DNA of 64,000 nt from Mesorhizobium sp. SARCC-RB16n (GTDB lineage Bacteria > Pseudomonadota > Alphaproteobacteria > Rhizobiales > Rhizobiaceae): NCBI RefSeq assembly GCF_008520305.1, contig NZ_ML703274.1:31218-95217 (forward strand). The letters are read 5' to 3'. The notes beneath the pieces are model-generated. The model had not been told where the DNA came from. It searched no databases and saw only the letters and a program-made list of their open reading frames with translations. The position numbers and the translations under genes are program-made. Positions 39,118 to 48,141 of the stretch are shown piece after piece; within the stretch, counting starts at the first letter, position 1; each line of letters begins with the position of its first letter.

Positions 39118-40401
39118 CTATGCTGGTTGCGGTTCGGGATCGAAGGCCGGACGGCTGGTGTTGATCAGGAGCGAAATACAGGCGGCGGCGATTGCCGTCA
39201 TGCCGGCAATCAGGAACGCTAGTTCATAATTGCCCTGCAATTCGCGCATGGTGCCGCCGAAGGCTGCGGCGGTGGCAGCGCCCACCTGGTGGCCGGCGAC
39301 GATCCAGCCGAACACAATCGGCCCGCTGCGGTCGCCAAAGGCTTCGTTGGCGAGCCGCAGCGTCGGCGGCACGGTGGCGATCCAGTCGAGGCCGTAGAGC
39401 ACGGCGAAGATGATCAGGCTGGTCGCCGAGAACCCGGAATAGGGCAGGTAGATCAGCGACAGGCCGCGTACCGCGTAATAGACGCCGAGCAGCTTGCGCG
39501 GGTCGAAACGGTCGGTGAGCCATCCCGACAGCGTCGTGCCGATCAGGTCGAAAATGCCCATCATCGACAACAGGCCGGCCGCCTGCACCTCGCCGATGCC
39601 CATGTCGCCGCAGAACGCGATCAAATGCGTGCCGACCAGCCCGTTGGTGGTGAAGCCGCAGACGAAGAAGGTGGCGAACAGGTACCAGAACACTCGCGTG
39701 CCGGCGGCGCGGCGCAGCGTGTTGAGCGTATGCGCCAGGAAATTGCCTTGCGAGGCCGGCGACACCGGCGGGACGTCATCCGCCTCGGCGCCATAGCGCA
39801 CCATGCCGATCGAGGCCGGACGCTCCGGCACCAGCAGCCAGACCAGAGGGATCAACGCCGCGGTGGCGATCGCGACGGCGATGACAACAGGCTGCCAGCC
39901 GCCAGCCTGGGCAAGCGAGGCGATCAGCGGCAGAAACACCAGCATACCGGTGGCGCTGGAGGCCGACATCAGCCCCATGACAAGGCCGCGATTGGTCTTG
40001 AACCAGCGATTGACGATCGTGGCGCCGAGCACACTGGCGACGGCGCCGGATCCGATGCCGGAAAAAACGCCCCAGGTGATGAACAGATGCCAAGGCTTGG
40101 TCATCAGCAGGCTGAGCGCGGTCGAGCCGGACATGATCACCAGCGATGCAAGCAGCGTGCGGCGCAGCCCGATGCGCTCCATCAGCGCTGCTGCAAACGG
40201 ACCGGTCAGCCCATAGAGCAGGATGCCGACGCCGGCGGCCAGCGAGATGGTGTCGCGCCGCCAGCCGAAACTGTTTTCCAGCGGCAGCATCATGACGGAA
40301 GGCGCGGAGCGCAGGCCGGCCGCGATCAGCAGGCAGAGGAAGATGACGCCAACCACGACGAAAGCGTAGCGCTGGCCAAATGGACGGGATTGAGCTATCA
40401 T
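39118..40401 (-). CDS. MFS transporter, TetR-controlled
   Basis: The 427-residue inner-membrane protein has 12 predicted helices. The N-terminus RYAFVVVGVIFLCLLIAAGLRSAPSVMMLPLENSFGWRRDTISLAAGVGILLYGLTGP matches the monocarboxylate/oxalate-formate-antiporter-like group of MFS proteins. The VNRWFKTNRGLVMGLMSAS segment and DRFDPRKLL loop also fit. ATG 40401 is preferred because the upstream open frame covers the operator DNA. It is divergent from a TetR regulator with twin operators between, so it is probably an inducible exporter or importer of a small organic acid; substrate unknown. Confidence 0.9.
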   Translation of the reverse strand: MIAQSRPFGQRYAFVVVGVIFLCLLIAAGLRSAPSVMMLPLENSFGWRRDTISLAAGVGILLYGLTGPFAAALMERIGLRRTLLASLVIMSGSTALSLLMTKPWHLFITWGVFSGIGSGAVASVLGATIVNRWFKTNRGLVMGLMSASSATGMLVFLPLIASLAQAGGWQPVVIAVAIATAALIPLVWLLVPERPASIGMVRYGAEADDVPPVSPASQGNFLAHTLNTLRRAAGTRVFWYLFATFFVCGFTTNGLVGTHLIAFCGDMGIGEVQAAGLLSMMGIFDLIGTTLSGWLTDRFDPRKLLGVYYAVRGLSLIYLPYSGFSATSLIIFAVLYGLDWIATVPPTLRLANEAFGDRSGPIVFGWIVAGHQVGAATAAAFGGTMRELQGNYELAFLIAGMTAIAAACISLLINTSRPAFDPEPQPA

Positions 40402-40455
40402 GTTACTGACCGGTACGTTGCAAGGTGGGAGCATGTATACGTACCGATCGGTAAC
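40402..40455. promoter_or_regulatory. Twin TetR-type operators between the MFS and tetR genes
   Basis: GTTACTGACCGGTACGT (40402-40418) and the reverse complement of ACGTACCGATCGGTAAC (40439-40455) agree at 15 of 17 positions, so one 17-bp site is present twice in opposite orientation. Each contains an ACCGRTCGGT-like palindromic core. The sites touch the MFS start codon and lie 17 bases before the tetR start, ideal for repressing both genes. Confidence 0.75.
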
Positions 40456-40472
40456 ATTGTCAATCGAGTCCC

Positions 40473-41093
40473 ATGATGCCAACCGACAAAAATATTGAAC
40501 TGATTATCAACGATGGCCATGCATCGGCACCGCCCAAGGCCGCCAAGAAGATCCTCGACGCAGCCTACGACCTGTTCTACCGGCGAGGTATCAGGGCGAT
40601 CGGCGTCGACGAGATCGTCAAGCGCGCCGGCGTCACCAAGCCGAGCCTCTATCGCAGCTTTCCCTCCAAGGACGAACTGGCCGCCTCCTACCTCAGGCAA
40701 TACGATCTTGAATACTGGGAGCGTTTCGATGAGGCCATTGCCGCCAATCCCGGCGACCCGCGCGCGCAGGTCAAGGCTTTCCTGACCCGCATCGGCAAGC
40801 GAACGCAAGTGGCGGACTATCGCGGCTGCGGCATGACAAATGCGGCGGTCGAATATCCCGACCACAGCCATCCGGCCCGCGTCGTCAGCGAGGCCAACAA
40901 GCAGGAATTACGCCGCCGCCTGCGCGCCATGGCGGTTGCGATGGGCGCACAAGACGCCGACACGCTGGGCGACGGGCTGCTGCTGCTCATCGAAGGCGCC
41001 TATATCAGCGGCCAGCTTTTCGGCCTCGGCGGACCCGCGCAGTCGGTCGCCCGCAACGCCGACCTGCTGATCGAAGCGAGCTTGAAGAAATAG
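40473..41093 (+). CDS. TetR/AcrR family transcriptional regulator
   Basis: The 206-residue protein has an N-terminal three-helix HTH (about 20-70: AAKKILDAAYDLFYRRGIRAIGVDEIVKRAGVTKPSLYRSFPSKDELAASYL) and an all-helical ligand-binding domain that includes VADYRGCGMTNAAVEYPDHSHPARVV, typical of the TetR branch that senses small organic or electrophilic compounds. Two adjacent ATGs (40473 and 40476) can start it. It most likely represses itself and the divergent MFS gene through the paired 17-bp sites between them. Confidence 0.93.
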   Translation: MMPTDKNIELIINDGHASAPPKAAKKILDAAYDLFYRRGIRAIGVDEIVKRAGVTKPSLYRSFPSKDELAASYLRQYDLEYWERFDEAIAANPGDPRAQVKAFLTRIGKRTQVADYRGCGMTNAAVEYPDHSHPARVVSEANKQELRRRLRAMAVAMGAQDADTLGDGLLLLIEGAYISGQLFGLGGPAQSVARNADLLIEASLKK

Positions 41094-41137
41094 CGATTGG
41101 CGATACGCTGGGACGACCTCCAACGGAGATCTCCGCG

Positions 41138-41731
41138 GTGCGCAGCCTGTTGATCCCGCTCACCTTCGCCGGCCTTTGCCAGGCGGCACAAGCCGGCGAA
41201 ATATCCAGCGCCTACACCGACCTCGACTGGAAGAAGGATTGCGTGACCTACGCGCACGCCGAGCAGGGAGACGGCGATTGGGCCGACCTCGCCTGCTCCG
41301 GCTATCGCGGCTATCCCGTGCTGGTCGGATATGACGACGCCCGCGAATCGCTGTTCTACGGTTTTCCGCCCGGCGGCGACATGACGTCCGCCTGGGAAAG
41401 TTTCTCGGGCTTCAATTCGTCCGCGGCCAAGGTCGAATGGCGCATCGAAACCACCGGCGACAAGGCCGTGCCCTTCGCGGTCATCCACCGCCGCACGATC
41501 AGCAACGCCGAGGATGAGAACAAGTCGGCCGAGGTGCTGCTCGTCGCCAAGGTCGCCCAGATGGACGCCCGCGACGGCTGCACCGTCGGCCTGGTGCTGG
41601 CCACAGGTAATCCCCAAGCCAACGAGCAGGCCCGCAAGATCGCCGATGAGAAGGCGAAAGGCTTCGCCTGCGGCAAGGACAAGCGCGTAACGATCGGCAA
41701 CGTGCCGGCTTTCGGCCGGGTCGATAACTGA
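41138..41731 (+). CDS. Exported hypothetical protein, 197 aa
   Basis: I do not recognise a named family. It starts at GTG 41138 with a clear Sec signal (MRSLLIPLTFAGLCQAAQAGE, cleavage near 19-20). The mature protein is about 178 residues with four Cys (DCVTYAH, LACSGYRGYP, DGCTVGLV, FACGKDKRV), probably two disulfides, and belongs to a group of uncharacterised rhizobial periplasmic proteins. A CGGAGATCTCCG palindrome overlaps its ribosome-site region. It converges on ppa with nine bases between the stops. Confidence 0.75.
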   Translation: MRSLLIPLTFAGLCQAAQAGEISSAYTDLDWKKDCVTYAHAEQGDGDWADLACSGYRGYPVLVGYDDARESLFYGFPPGGDMTSAWESFSGFNSSAAKVEWRIETTGDKAVPFAVIHRRTISNAEDENKSAEVLLVAKVAQMDARDGCTVGLVLATGNPQANEQARKIADEKAKGFACGKDKRVTIGNVPAFGRVDN

Positions 41732-41740
41732 CCGTTCGAG

Positions 41741-42274
41741 CTACTTGCTCGCCTTCGCCCGATCGACCGCGTCCATGATCATCTTCTTGGCGTATTTGGA
41801 ATCGTGCCAGCCTTCGATCTTGACCCATTTGCCGGGTTCGAGATCCTTGTAGTGCTCGAAGAAGTGCTGCACCTGCTGGCGCGTGATGTCAGGCAGCTGC
41901 GTGTATTCGGTGACGTTTTCGTAGCGCAGCGTCAGCTTCGGTGACGGCACCGCGATGATCTTCTCGTCCTGGCCGGCGTTGTCTTCCATGATCAGCACGC
42001 CGATCGGCCGCACATTGATGACGCAGCCCGGCACCAAAGCGCGCGTGTTGCAGACCAGCACGTCGATCGGGTCACCATCGCCCGACAGAGTGTGCGGCAC
42101 GAAGCCGTAATTGCCGGGGTAGCGCATCGACGTGTGCAGGAAGCGGTCGACGAACAGCGTGCCGGCCTCCTTGTCCATCTCGTATTTGATCGGCTCACCG
42201 CCGATCGGCACCTCGATGATGACGTTGACGTCCTCAGGCGGATTCTTTCCGGTGGCTATGGCTTCGATGCGCAT
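41741..42274 (-). CDS. ppa: Inorganic pyrophosphatase
   Basis: Soluble family I Mg-dependent enzyme that hydrolyses pyrophosphate from biosynthetic reactions. The 177-residue length is standard. Active-site segments are [42 protein letters not shown] (the Asp triad), [15 protein letters not shown] and [19 protein letters not shown] 42274 ([18 protein letters not shown]) is the usual alphaproteobacterial start; the longer frame to 42388 has no family sequence. It is a separate unit; the 190 bases upstream hold no gene. Confidence 0.97.
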   Translation of the reverse strand: MRIEAIATGKNPPEDVNVIIEVPIGGEPIKYEMDKEAGTLFVDRFLHTSMRYPGNYGFVPHTLSGDGDPIDVLVCNTRALVPGCVINVRPIGVLIMEDNAGQDEKIIAVPSPKLTLRYENVTEYTQLPDITRQQVQHFFEHYKDLEPGKWVKIEGWHDSKYAKKMIMDAVDRAKASK

Positions 42275-42464
42275 GGCTTTTGTCCCTCTCTCGATTGGCA
42301 GGAGATAGCGGGCGGCGCAAAATGGTGCAATGCGGCGAATGGTGCTTACATGCATCCGGCGAGACGCGATGGCGTTCGATGCGTTCAATCATCGGCACAA
42401 CATGTTTCAGCGTCGTGATTTTGCGTGAGTGGGGACGTCGCCTTCCGCGATCATCCCCCGGCGG

Positions 42465-42971
42465 TCACTCCCAGACGAAGGCGACCTTCTTCAGCGCCTT
42501 CTGCTCGAAGATCTCGACGCCTTCGGCAATGTCGCGGCCGCCGGCCCCGGCATAGAAGGCGAGTGCGTTCTGGTTGTCTTCCAGCGCCCACACCACCATG
42601 CCTTTCAGCCCGTGGTCGGCGAGACGTGCCCTGGCCGCCGAAAACAGCCGCCTGCCGAGCCCGATACCTTGATATTCAGGGCGCAGGTACAATTCATAGA
42701 TCTCGCCCTGCTGCTTGAGTTCCTTGGCGCGGTTCTTGCCGATCGTCGCATAGCCGGCGATCGTGCCGCCGATCTCGACCACCAGGACGGTGGCGGCGCG
42801 ACGAATCGCATTCGCCCACCAGTCGGCGCCACGGCGGTTGATCATCGACGTCAGCGTGCGGTGCGGAATGATGCCGGAATAGGCGCCGCGCCAGGCTTCC
42901 AGGTGCACCTCGGCAATGGCGCCGGCATCGCGCGGGTCAGCCTTCCGAATGTCGATCGTGAGCGTATTCAT
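42465..42971 (-). CDS. GNAT-family N-acetyltransferase
   Basis: The 168-residue protein has the GNAT fold: the N-terminal IRKADPRDAGAIAEVHLEAWRGAYSGIIP, the acetyl-CoA pyrophosphate loop LYLRPEYQGIGLGRRLFSAARARL (about 97-115) and the C-terminal NQNALAFYAGAGG. The acceptor cannot be predicted; the N-terminal half resembles RimI-like and toxin-inactivating members. A TTAACCA half-site, part of CtrA and CcrM-type motifs in this class, sits just upstream of the start codon. Confidence 0.9.
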   Translation of the reverse strand: MNTLTIDIRKADPRDAGAIAEVHLEAWRGAYSGIIPHRTLTSMINRRGADWWANAIRRAATVLVVEIGGTIAGYATIGKNRAKELKQQGEIYELYLRPEYQGIGLGRRLFSAARARLADHGLKGMVVWALEDNQNALAFYAGAGGRDIAEGVEIFEQKALKKVAFVWE

Positions 42972-43115
42972 GATTGGTTAACCATAAACCCGCATTGCCC
43001 GATTGCAAGAGTCCGGGCAGCCGATGGTCCGCTTTCGCACAGACGATCATGACGCTGGTGACATCCGGCAAAGCCTGTCAGGAGTCCGGCTGAGCAGCGG
43101 TTGCGGGCGAGCTTT

Positions 43116-43754
43116 TCAGATCTCGACCAGATGGTCGTCCAGCTCGTTGGTGTCGCCTTGCGTGAGCGGGAAATGCTCGGCCAGAACCGCCCCTACCTGC
43201 TCGATCGCCTTGACGAAGCCGTCGGCGAGCCGGTCGTCGCCGGCATGCGCGGTGAGATCGCGCACCACTCCATCCCAGACATGCTGGCCGACCTTGGCGT
43301 CGATGCCCGAATCGGCGACCACCTCGGCATAGCGCTCTTCGATCGAGACGAATATCAACACGCCGGTGCGCGCCCTGGTGCGGTGAACGTTGCGGGCGAG
43401 GAACTGCTTGATCGCATTGGCGTGTGCGGCCTGATAGCGCAGCCGGCGTGGCACCATATGGATACGCAGGCCGGGCAGCGTCCACAGCAGGGCAAGCACG
43501 CAGGCCAGCGCCAGCAACTCAGCGATGACGAAATGCGGCAGGCGGATAGTAAGCCACCAAGCCTCCAGCCCATAGGCGACGGCAAGGCTGACGATCAGCA
43601 TGCCGAGCGTCGCCATCAGGGCGGCGGGGGCGAAATAGCCGTCGCTGGCACGCGCCACGACGCAATAGATCTCGCCGTCGGTTTGCGCTTCGGCGGCCTG
43701 GATCGAAGCGGCGATGCGCTCATGATCCTGCGGGCTGATCGGTCGTGTTGCCAT
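43116..43754 (-). CDS. TPM-domain membrane protein (second of two)
   Basis: The 212-residue protein has a short cytoplasmic start (ISPQDHERIAASIQAAEAQTDGEIYCVVARASD), two membrane helices at about 45-65 and 75-95, and a C-terminal TPM domain (GVLIFVSIEERYAEVVADSGIDAKVGQHVWDGVVRDL). This is the small partner that often follows the YgcG-like TPM gene, nine bases upstream here, and LemA. Some TPM proteins have phosphatase activity or act in photosystem repair; in bacteria the role is envelope-linked but undefined. Confidence 0.88.
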   Translation of the reverse strand: MATRPISPQDHERIAASIQAAEAQTDGEIYCVVARASDGYFAPAALMATLGMLIVSLAVAYGLEAWWLTIRLPHFVIAELLALACVLALLWTLPGLRIHMVPRRLRYQAAHANAIKQFLARNVHRTRARTGVLIFVSIEERYAEVVADSGIDAKVGQHVWDGVVRDLTAHAGDDRLADGFVKAIEQVGAVLAEHFPLTQGDTNELDDHLVEI

Positions 43755-43763
43755 GATCCTGTC

Positions 43764-44561
43764 TCACCAGCTTCCTGAAGAGCCGCCACCGCCGGACGAG
43801 CCGCCGCCGCCGGAGAAGCCTCCGCCGCCTGAAGACCCACCCCCGCCGGACGACCAGCCGCCACCCGACGACCACCCACCGGACGACCGTCGTCCGGGCT
43901 CGAAGGTCATGCCGAGCCAGCGATAGCGTCCGGGTCCGAGCTTCTGGCCGAAGATCGGCGGCAGGACCGAGGCCGCGATGCTGCCGAAGAAAATGACCGC
44001 CCAGATGCCGATGAAGATGGCAAAGAACAGGTCGTCGGAATTGAACGGCGCCTGTTCGTTGCGCTTGCCGCGCGCCTCCAGTTCCTCCGGATTGCCGTTC
44101 AGCACCATGATCATGTCGTCGACGGCCTTGTTGATGCCGCCGGAGAAATCGCCGGCACGGAAGGCCGGCACCATGTCGTTCTCGATGATCAGCTTGGTGT
44201 GCAGGTCGGTCAGCGTGCCTTCGAGGCCATAGCCAACCTCGATGCGCATCTTGCGGTCGTTCGGCGCGACGAGGAGCAGGACACCGTTGTTTTCCTTGGC
44301 CTGGCCAAGCTTCCAGAAGCGGAACAGACGGTTGGCGTAGGGCTCGATCTCCTCGCCGTCGAGGCTGGGTATGGTGGCGACGACGATCTGGTCGGAACCT
44401 TTGGTCTCAAAGTCCGCCAGCTTCTGTGTCAGCGCGGCCTTGGTTCCGGCGTCGATGATGCCGGCATTGTCGACGACCCGGCCGGTTAGAACGGGGAGAT
44501 CGGCGGCGAGGGCCGCAAGCGGCAGCACAAGGATAAAGAGCAGTACAGCTACACGACGCAC
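43764..44561 (-). CDS. YgcG-type TPM-domain protein with glycine/serine-rich tail
   Basis: The 265-residue exported membrane protein has a signal peptide (VAVLLFILVLPLAALAA), a TPM domain at about 25-155 (LTGRVVDNAGIIDAGTKAALTQKL, IVVATIPSLDGEEIEPYANRLFRFWKLG, VLLLVAPNDRKMRIEVGYGLEG) and one membrane helix at about 185-205. The last 45 residues are almost only Gly, Ser and Trp (repeats of GGWSSGGG), hallmark of YgcG. I chose GTG 44561, with GAGGGG nine bases upstream; an earlier ATG at 44597 adds 12 polar residues. Middle gene of a lemA-TPM-TPM operon. Confidence 0.9.
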   Translation of the reverse strand: MRRVAVLLFILVLPLAALAADLPVLTGRVVDNAGIIDAGTKAALTQKLADFETKGSDQIVVATIPSLDGEEIEPYANRLFRFWKLGQAKENNGVLLLVAPNDRKMRIEVGYGLEGTLTDLHTKLIIENDMVPAFRAGDFSGGINKAVDDMIMVLNGNPEELEARGKRNEQAPFNSDDLFFAIFIGIWAVIFFGSIAASVLPPIFGQKLGPGRYRWLGMTFEPGRRSSGGWSSGGGWSSGGGGSSGGGGFSGGGGSSGGGGSSGSW

Positions 44562-44612
44562 GATAGTTTGCCCCTCATCGGCCTGCAGGATTGCCACGCC
44601 GGACTCCGGTTA

Positions 44613-45251
44613 TCACCCACCCTGCTTCGTGCCGAAATCGACCTTCGGCGGCTGCATCTTGTCTTCGTCGACGGTGAAGTTGGCGAAGGGCTCGTTGCCG
44701 CGGAACCAGAAGGTCGCCCACAGCACCGACGGGAAGGTCTTCAGGGTCAGATTGTAGTCCCTGACGGCCTGGATGTAGTCGCGACGCGCCACTGCGATGC
44801 GGTTCTCCGTGCCTTCGAGCTGCGCCTGCAGCGCCAGGAAATTCTGGTTGGCCTTGAGGTCGGGATAGGCCTCCGACACCGCGATCAGCCGCGACAGCGC
44901 GCTGGTCAGCCCGGCCTGCGCATCCTGGAACTTCTTGAGGGCTTCCGGGTCCTTCAGCGTTTCCGGCGTGACCGTGATCTGCGTCGCCTTGGCGCGCGCT
45001 TGGACAACAGCGTCGAGCGTATCCTTTTCATGCGAGGCATAGCCTTTGACCGTCTCGACCAGATTGGGAATGAGGTCGGCGCGCCTTTGGTATTGGTTCA
45101 GCACCTCGCTCCATGCCGCCCTGGCGTTCTCTTCCGCCGTCGGGATGGTGTTGTACCCGCAGCCGGCAAGCAGCGGCAGCAAGATTGCCATCATCAGGAA
45201 GGCGGGCAGCGTGCGGAATGTCGATGGTCGAGCAAGGCGCTGGGCAAGCAT
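44613..45251 (-). CDS. lemA: LemA family lipoprotein
   Basis: The 212-residue protein has an N-terminal membrane segment ending in a lipobox (LLPLLAGCGYN, Cys about 31), then the all-helical LemA domain: AWSEVLNQYQRRADLIPNLVETVKGYASHEKDTLDAVVQARAKA and LIAVSEAYPDLKANQNFLALQAQLEGTENRIAVARRDY. It probably sits in the outer leaflet of the inner membrane or the outer membrane. LemA with two TPM genes is a recurrent bacterial module of unknown function. ATG 45251 begins the signal; the longer frame is unlike protein. Confidence 0.92.
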   Translation of the reverse strand: MLAQRLARPSTFRTLPAFLMMAILLPLLAGCGYNTIPTAEENARAAWSEVLNQYQRRADLIPNLVETVKGYASHEKDTLDAVVQARAKATQITVTPETLKDPEALKKFQDAQAGLTSALSRLIAVSEAYPDLKANQNFLALQAQLEGTENRIAVARRDYIQAVRDYNLTLKTFPSVLWATFWFRGNEPFANFTVDEDKMQPPKVDFGTKQGG

Positions 45252-45412
45252 AAGGGGTCCCCCGATAGAAGTTGCAGGCGAAGCATTACCACAATCGGCG
45301 CGCAAGAAAACGGCCTCGACCTCTGCAGCAGGCTCGGCATGGATCGCGCCGCGCAAGGCCCTGTGATTGGCCCCGCGAACGCGATAAGGTTCGATCAGAA
45401 CGGGACATCATC

Positions 45413-45664
45413 ATGGCGCAACGCCAAGACAGTGACAGTGAATCGCGCCGTATCCTCCAGCGCGTCGCGCAGGAGACCGATCCGGCCGGCAACTCTTTCG
45501 TGGCACGGACGACAAAGGGCATCCGCGACCATGTCTCGGCGGCCGATGCCGACCGCACGGACCCGATCGAGGTCTGGGGCACGCGCGTTGGCAGGATACT
45601 CGGCCTGCTTCTGGCGCTGGGCCTGATGGTCTGGCTCGTGCTTTTCCTCACCCGGGGCAGCTAG
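45413..45664 (+). CDS. Small membrane protein, 83 aa
   Basis: I do not recognise a named family. A charged cytoplasmic N-terminal part (MAQRQDSDSESRRILQRVAQETDP) is followed by SFVARTTKGIRDHVSAADADRTDPIEVWGTRVGR and one C-terminal membrane helix (LGLLLALGLMVWLVLFL, about 62-80): a tail-anchored layout. It is 13 bases upstream of pdxY and in the same direction, so probably co-transcribed. Small proteins of this type near pdxY are, to my knowledge, common in Rhizobiales, but no function is known. Confidence 0.75.
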   Translation: MAQRQDSDSESRRILQRVAQETDPAGNSFVARTTKGIRDHVSAADADRTDPIEVWGTRVGRILGLLLALGLMVWLVLFLTRGS

Positions 45665-45677
45665 GAATCAAGAAACA

Positions 45678-46562
45678 ATGAGCGCCGAAAAAACCGACGC
45701 GCCGCGCGCGGTCATCGTCATTTCCAGCCATGTCGCCCGTGGCTCCGTCGGCAACCGCGCCGCAGTCTTTGCGCTGGAGACACTGGGCTTTCCGGTCTGG
45801 GCCGTGCCCACCGTCATCCTGCCCTGGCATCCCGGTCATGGGCGGGCGACCCGCATCGTGCCGCCGCTCGACCAGTTCAAGGCGCTGATGGCCGATCTGG
45901 AGCGGGCGCCATGGCTCGGTGAAGTCGGCGCCGTGCTCTCCGGCTACCTCGGCGAGGCCGGCCAGGCCGAGGCGGTCGCCTCGCTGGTCGCCGCGGTCAA
46001 GGTCAGGACGCCTGACGCCGTCTATATCTGCGATCCGGTGATGGGTGATTCCGGTGGCCTTTATGTGCCCGAGCCCACAGCCGCAGTCATGCGCGACCGG
46101 CTCATGCCGATCGCCGACATCGCTACCCCCAACCGCTATGAGCTGGAATGGATGGCCGGTGCGCCGCTCCCCGATTTGAAATCGGTGATCTCAGCCGCCC
46201 TCCATGCTGGACCGTCGACCATGCTGGTCACCTCGGCACCGTCCATGATGACCGGCGGCACCGGCAATCTGCTGCTCGACGGCACCCAGGCGCTGCTCGC
46301 CGAGCACCGCCTGATCGACAGGCCGCCGAACGGCTTGGGCGACCTGACGGCGGCCGTCTACCTGGCGCGCATCCTGTCCGGCCAGCCAGCGATCAAGGCG
46401 CTGCAGTCGACGACGGCGGCGGTCTACGAGATCCTGGCGCGCACGGCAAAACGTGGCGGCGACGAATTGCAGCTTGAAACCGATGCGCAAAGCCTGTCGC
46501 ACCCGATGGCCATGGTCCAGCTTCGCCACCTCACGCATCCGGGGCGGGACCGCAGGGCGTGA
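45678..46562 (+). CDS. pdxY: Pyridoxal kinase
   Basis: Ribokinase-like enzyme that phosphorylates pyridoxal in the vitamin B6 salvage pathway. The 294-residue protein has the N-terminal substrate segment VIVISSHVARGSVGNRAAVFALETLGFPVWAVPTVILPWHPGHG, YICDPVMGDSGGLYV, TPNRYELEWM and the anion-hole/catalytic segment PNGLGDLTAAVYLARIL with the base Asp near 222. The length is normal. It follows a small membrane protein by 13 bases and overlaps the next gene by four bases (GTGA), an operon of three. Confidence 0.94.
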   Translation: MSAEKTDAPRAVIVISSHVARGSVGNRAAVFALETLGFPVWAVPTVILPWHPGHGRATRIVPPLDQFKALMADLERAPWLGEVGAVLSGYLGEAGQAEAVASLVAAVKVRTPDAVYICDPVMGDSGGLYVPEPTAAVMRDRLMPIADIATPNRYELEWMAGAPLPDLKSVISAALHAGPSTMLVTSAPSMMTGGTGNLLLDGTQALLAEHRLIDRPPNGLGDLTAAVYLARILSGQPAIKALQSTTAAVYEILARTAKRGGDELQLETDAQSLSHPMAMVQLRHLTHPGRDRRA

Positions 46563-47350
46563 CCCCGGCCAAAGTCGTGCTCGTCGGCGCCGATGGCTGC
46601 AAGGCCGGCTGGATCGCCGTGCTGCGCGAACCCGGTTCGACACCTCGTAACCCGGACGCCGCACCTTCGGTCAATGTCTTCCCCACCTTCGCTGCCCTGC
46701 TGGCGGCGATCCCAGACCATGCGGTTGTCGCCGTCGACATGCCGATCGGCCTGCCCGAATTTTCCAGCAAAGGTGGGCGCGGGCCGGAAGCGCTGGTGCG
46801 GCCGCTGCTCGGTGCGCGCCAGTCCAGCGTCTTTTCGATCCCGTCGCGCGCCGCGCTCTATGCCGACACCAGCGGCTTCACCACGATCGAAGCCTGGTAC
46901 GCGGCACATCTCAGGGCAAGCAACGTGGCCAAGACCACATCGGACCCTCCGCGCGGCGTTTCCATCCAGGCCTTCGGCATCTTTTCAAAGATCCGTGAAA
47001 TCGACGAGTTGCTGATCGCGCGGCCCGAGCTGCGCGGCCGTGTCTTCGAATCGCATCCGGAAGTCGCCTTCTGCCGCCTGAACGGCGACCGGGCCATGCT
47101 GTTCCCGAAGAAGATCAAGGGCAGTGTCAATCCGGCCGGTATGGCTGAGCGCAAGGCGCTGCTTTGCCGGCACGGCTATGACATGGACTTCCTCGACCAG
47201 CCGCCGCCGCGTGGCGCGGCCGCCGACGATTTCCTCGATGCGGCCGTAATGGCGCTGATCGCCGGCCGCATCGCCGGCGGTGAAGCAAAACCGTTTCCCA
47301 ACCCGCCGCTCGCTGACGGTTTTGGCATACCGGTCGCCATCTGGGCGTGA
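46559..47350 (+). CDS. DUF429 domain protein
   Basis: The 263-residue cytoplasmic protein has an RNase-H-like fold of DUF429, with acidic residues at expected places: VGADGCKAGWIAVL (about 8-20), VVAVDMPIGLPEF (about 57-68), RVFESHPEVAFCRLNG and AADDFLDAAVMALIAGRIAGG near the C-terminus. The family is predicted to be a nuclease-like enzyme, but none is well characterised. The GTG start overlaps the pdxY stop, so it is translated together with pdxY. Confidence 0.88.
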   Translation: MTPAKVVLVGADGCKAGWIAVLREPGSTPRNPDAAPSVNVFPTFAALLAAIPDHAVVAVDMPIGLPEFSSKGGRGPEALVRPLLGARQSSVFSIPSRAALYADTSGFTTIEAWYAAHLRASNVAKTTSDPPRGVSIQAFGIFSKIREIDELLIARPELRGRVFESHPEVAFCRLNGDRAMLFPKKIKGSVNPAGMAERKALLCRHGYDMDFLDQPPPRGAAADDFLDAAVMALIAGRIAGGEAKPFPNPPLADGFGIPVAIWA

Positions 47351-47496
47351 CAATGTCGGCGGGCGTCACGCTTTGGCGCATGGCATTTGTGGCCAGCCCC
47401 CGCAATTCTGCATTGCTTGTAGCGGGTTTTTACCGTTAGAGCCTTCCTCGACCGCAACGAGCTGCCGCCTCCAACCCGGAAAGGCCTTAGCCGCCC

Positions 47497-48141
47497 ATGC
47501 CTCATCTTCCCGACCACCTCCTCGCCGGCTACCGCAATTTCATGAACGGCCGCTACCTCACTGAGAGCGGCCGCTATCGCGAGCTCGCCCGTGAAGGCCA
47601 GGCGCCGGAGACCATGATCGTCGCCTGTTGCGACTCGCGATCCGCGCCCGAGGCGATCTTCGACGCCGGCCCCGGCGAGCTCTTCGTGCTGCGCAATGTC
47701 GGCAATCTGGTGCCGCCTTACGAGCCGGACGGCGAGTTCCATTCGACCTCGGCCGCGCTCGAATTCGCCGTGCAGAGCCTCAAGGTCAAGAACATCGTCG
47801 TCATGGGCCACGGCCGCTGCGGCGGCATCCGCGCCGCGCTCGACACCAACGCCGCGCCGCTGTCTCCCGGCGACTTCATCGGCAAGTGGATGAGCCTGAT
47901 CGCGCCCGCCGCCGAGACGGTATCGGCCAGCACCTTCATGACGGCGACAGAGCGCCAGACTGCACTGGAGCGCATCTCGATCCGCTACTCCCTCGCCAAT
48001 CTCAGGACCTTTCCCTGCGTCTCGATCCTCGAGGGCAAGGGGCGGCTGTCACTGCATGGAGCATGGTTCGACATCTCGACCGGCGAGCTCTGGGTGATGA
48101 ACAAGGAAACCGGCGATTTCGAGCGGCCGGTGCTGGAATGA
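47497..48141 (+). CDS. Beta-class carbonic anhydrase
   Basis: Zinc enzyme interconverting CO2 and bicarbonate; supplies bicarbonate to carboxylases. The 214-residue protein has C44-x-D46-S47-R48 (in VACCDSRSAPE) and H105-x-x-C108 (in MGHGRCGG), the full zinc and Asp-Arg set. Other conserved parts are FVLRNVGNLVPPYE and the C-terminal HGAWFDISTGELWV. The start ATG 47497 is preceded by GGAAAGG at a long distance. Its last bases overlap the next start (ATGA). Confidence 0.94.
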   Translation: MPHLPDHLLAGYRNFMNGRYLTESGRYRELAREGQAPETMIVACCDSRSAPEAIFDAGPGELFVLRNVGNLVPPYEPDGEFHSTSAALEFAVQSLKVKNIVVMGHGRCGGIRAALDTNAAPLSPGDFIGKWMSLIAPAAETVSASTFMTATERQTALERISIRYSLANLRTFPCVSILEGKGRLSLHGAWFDISTGELWVMNKETGDFERPVLE

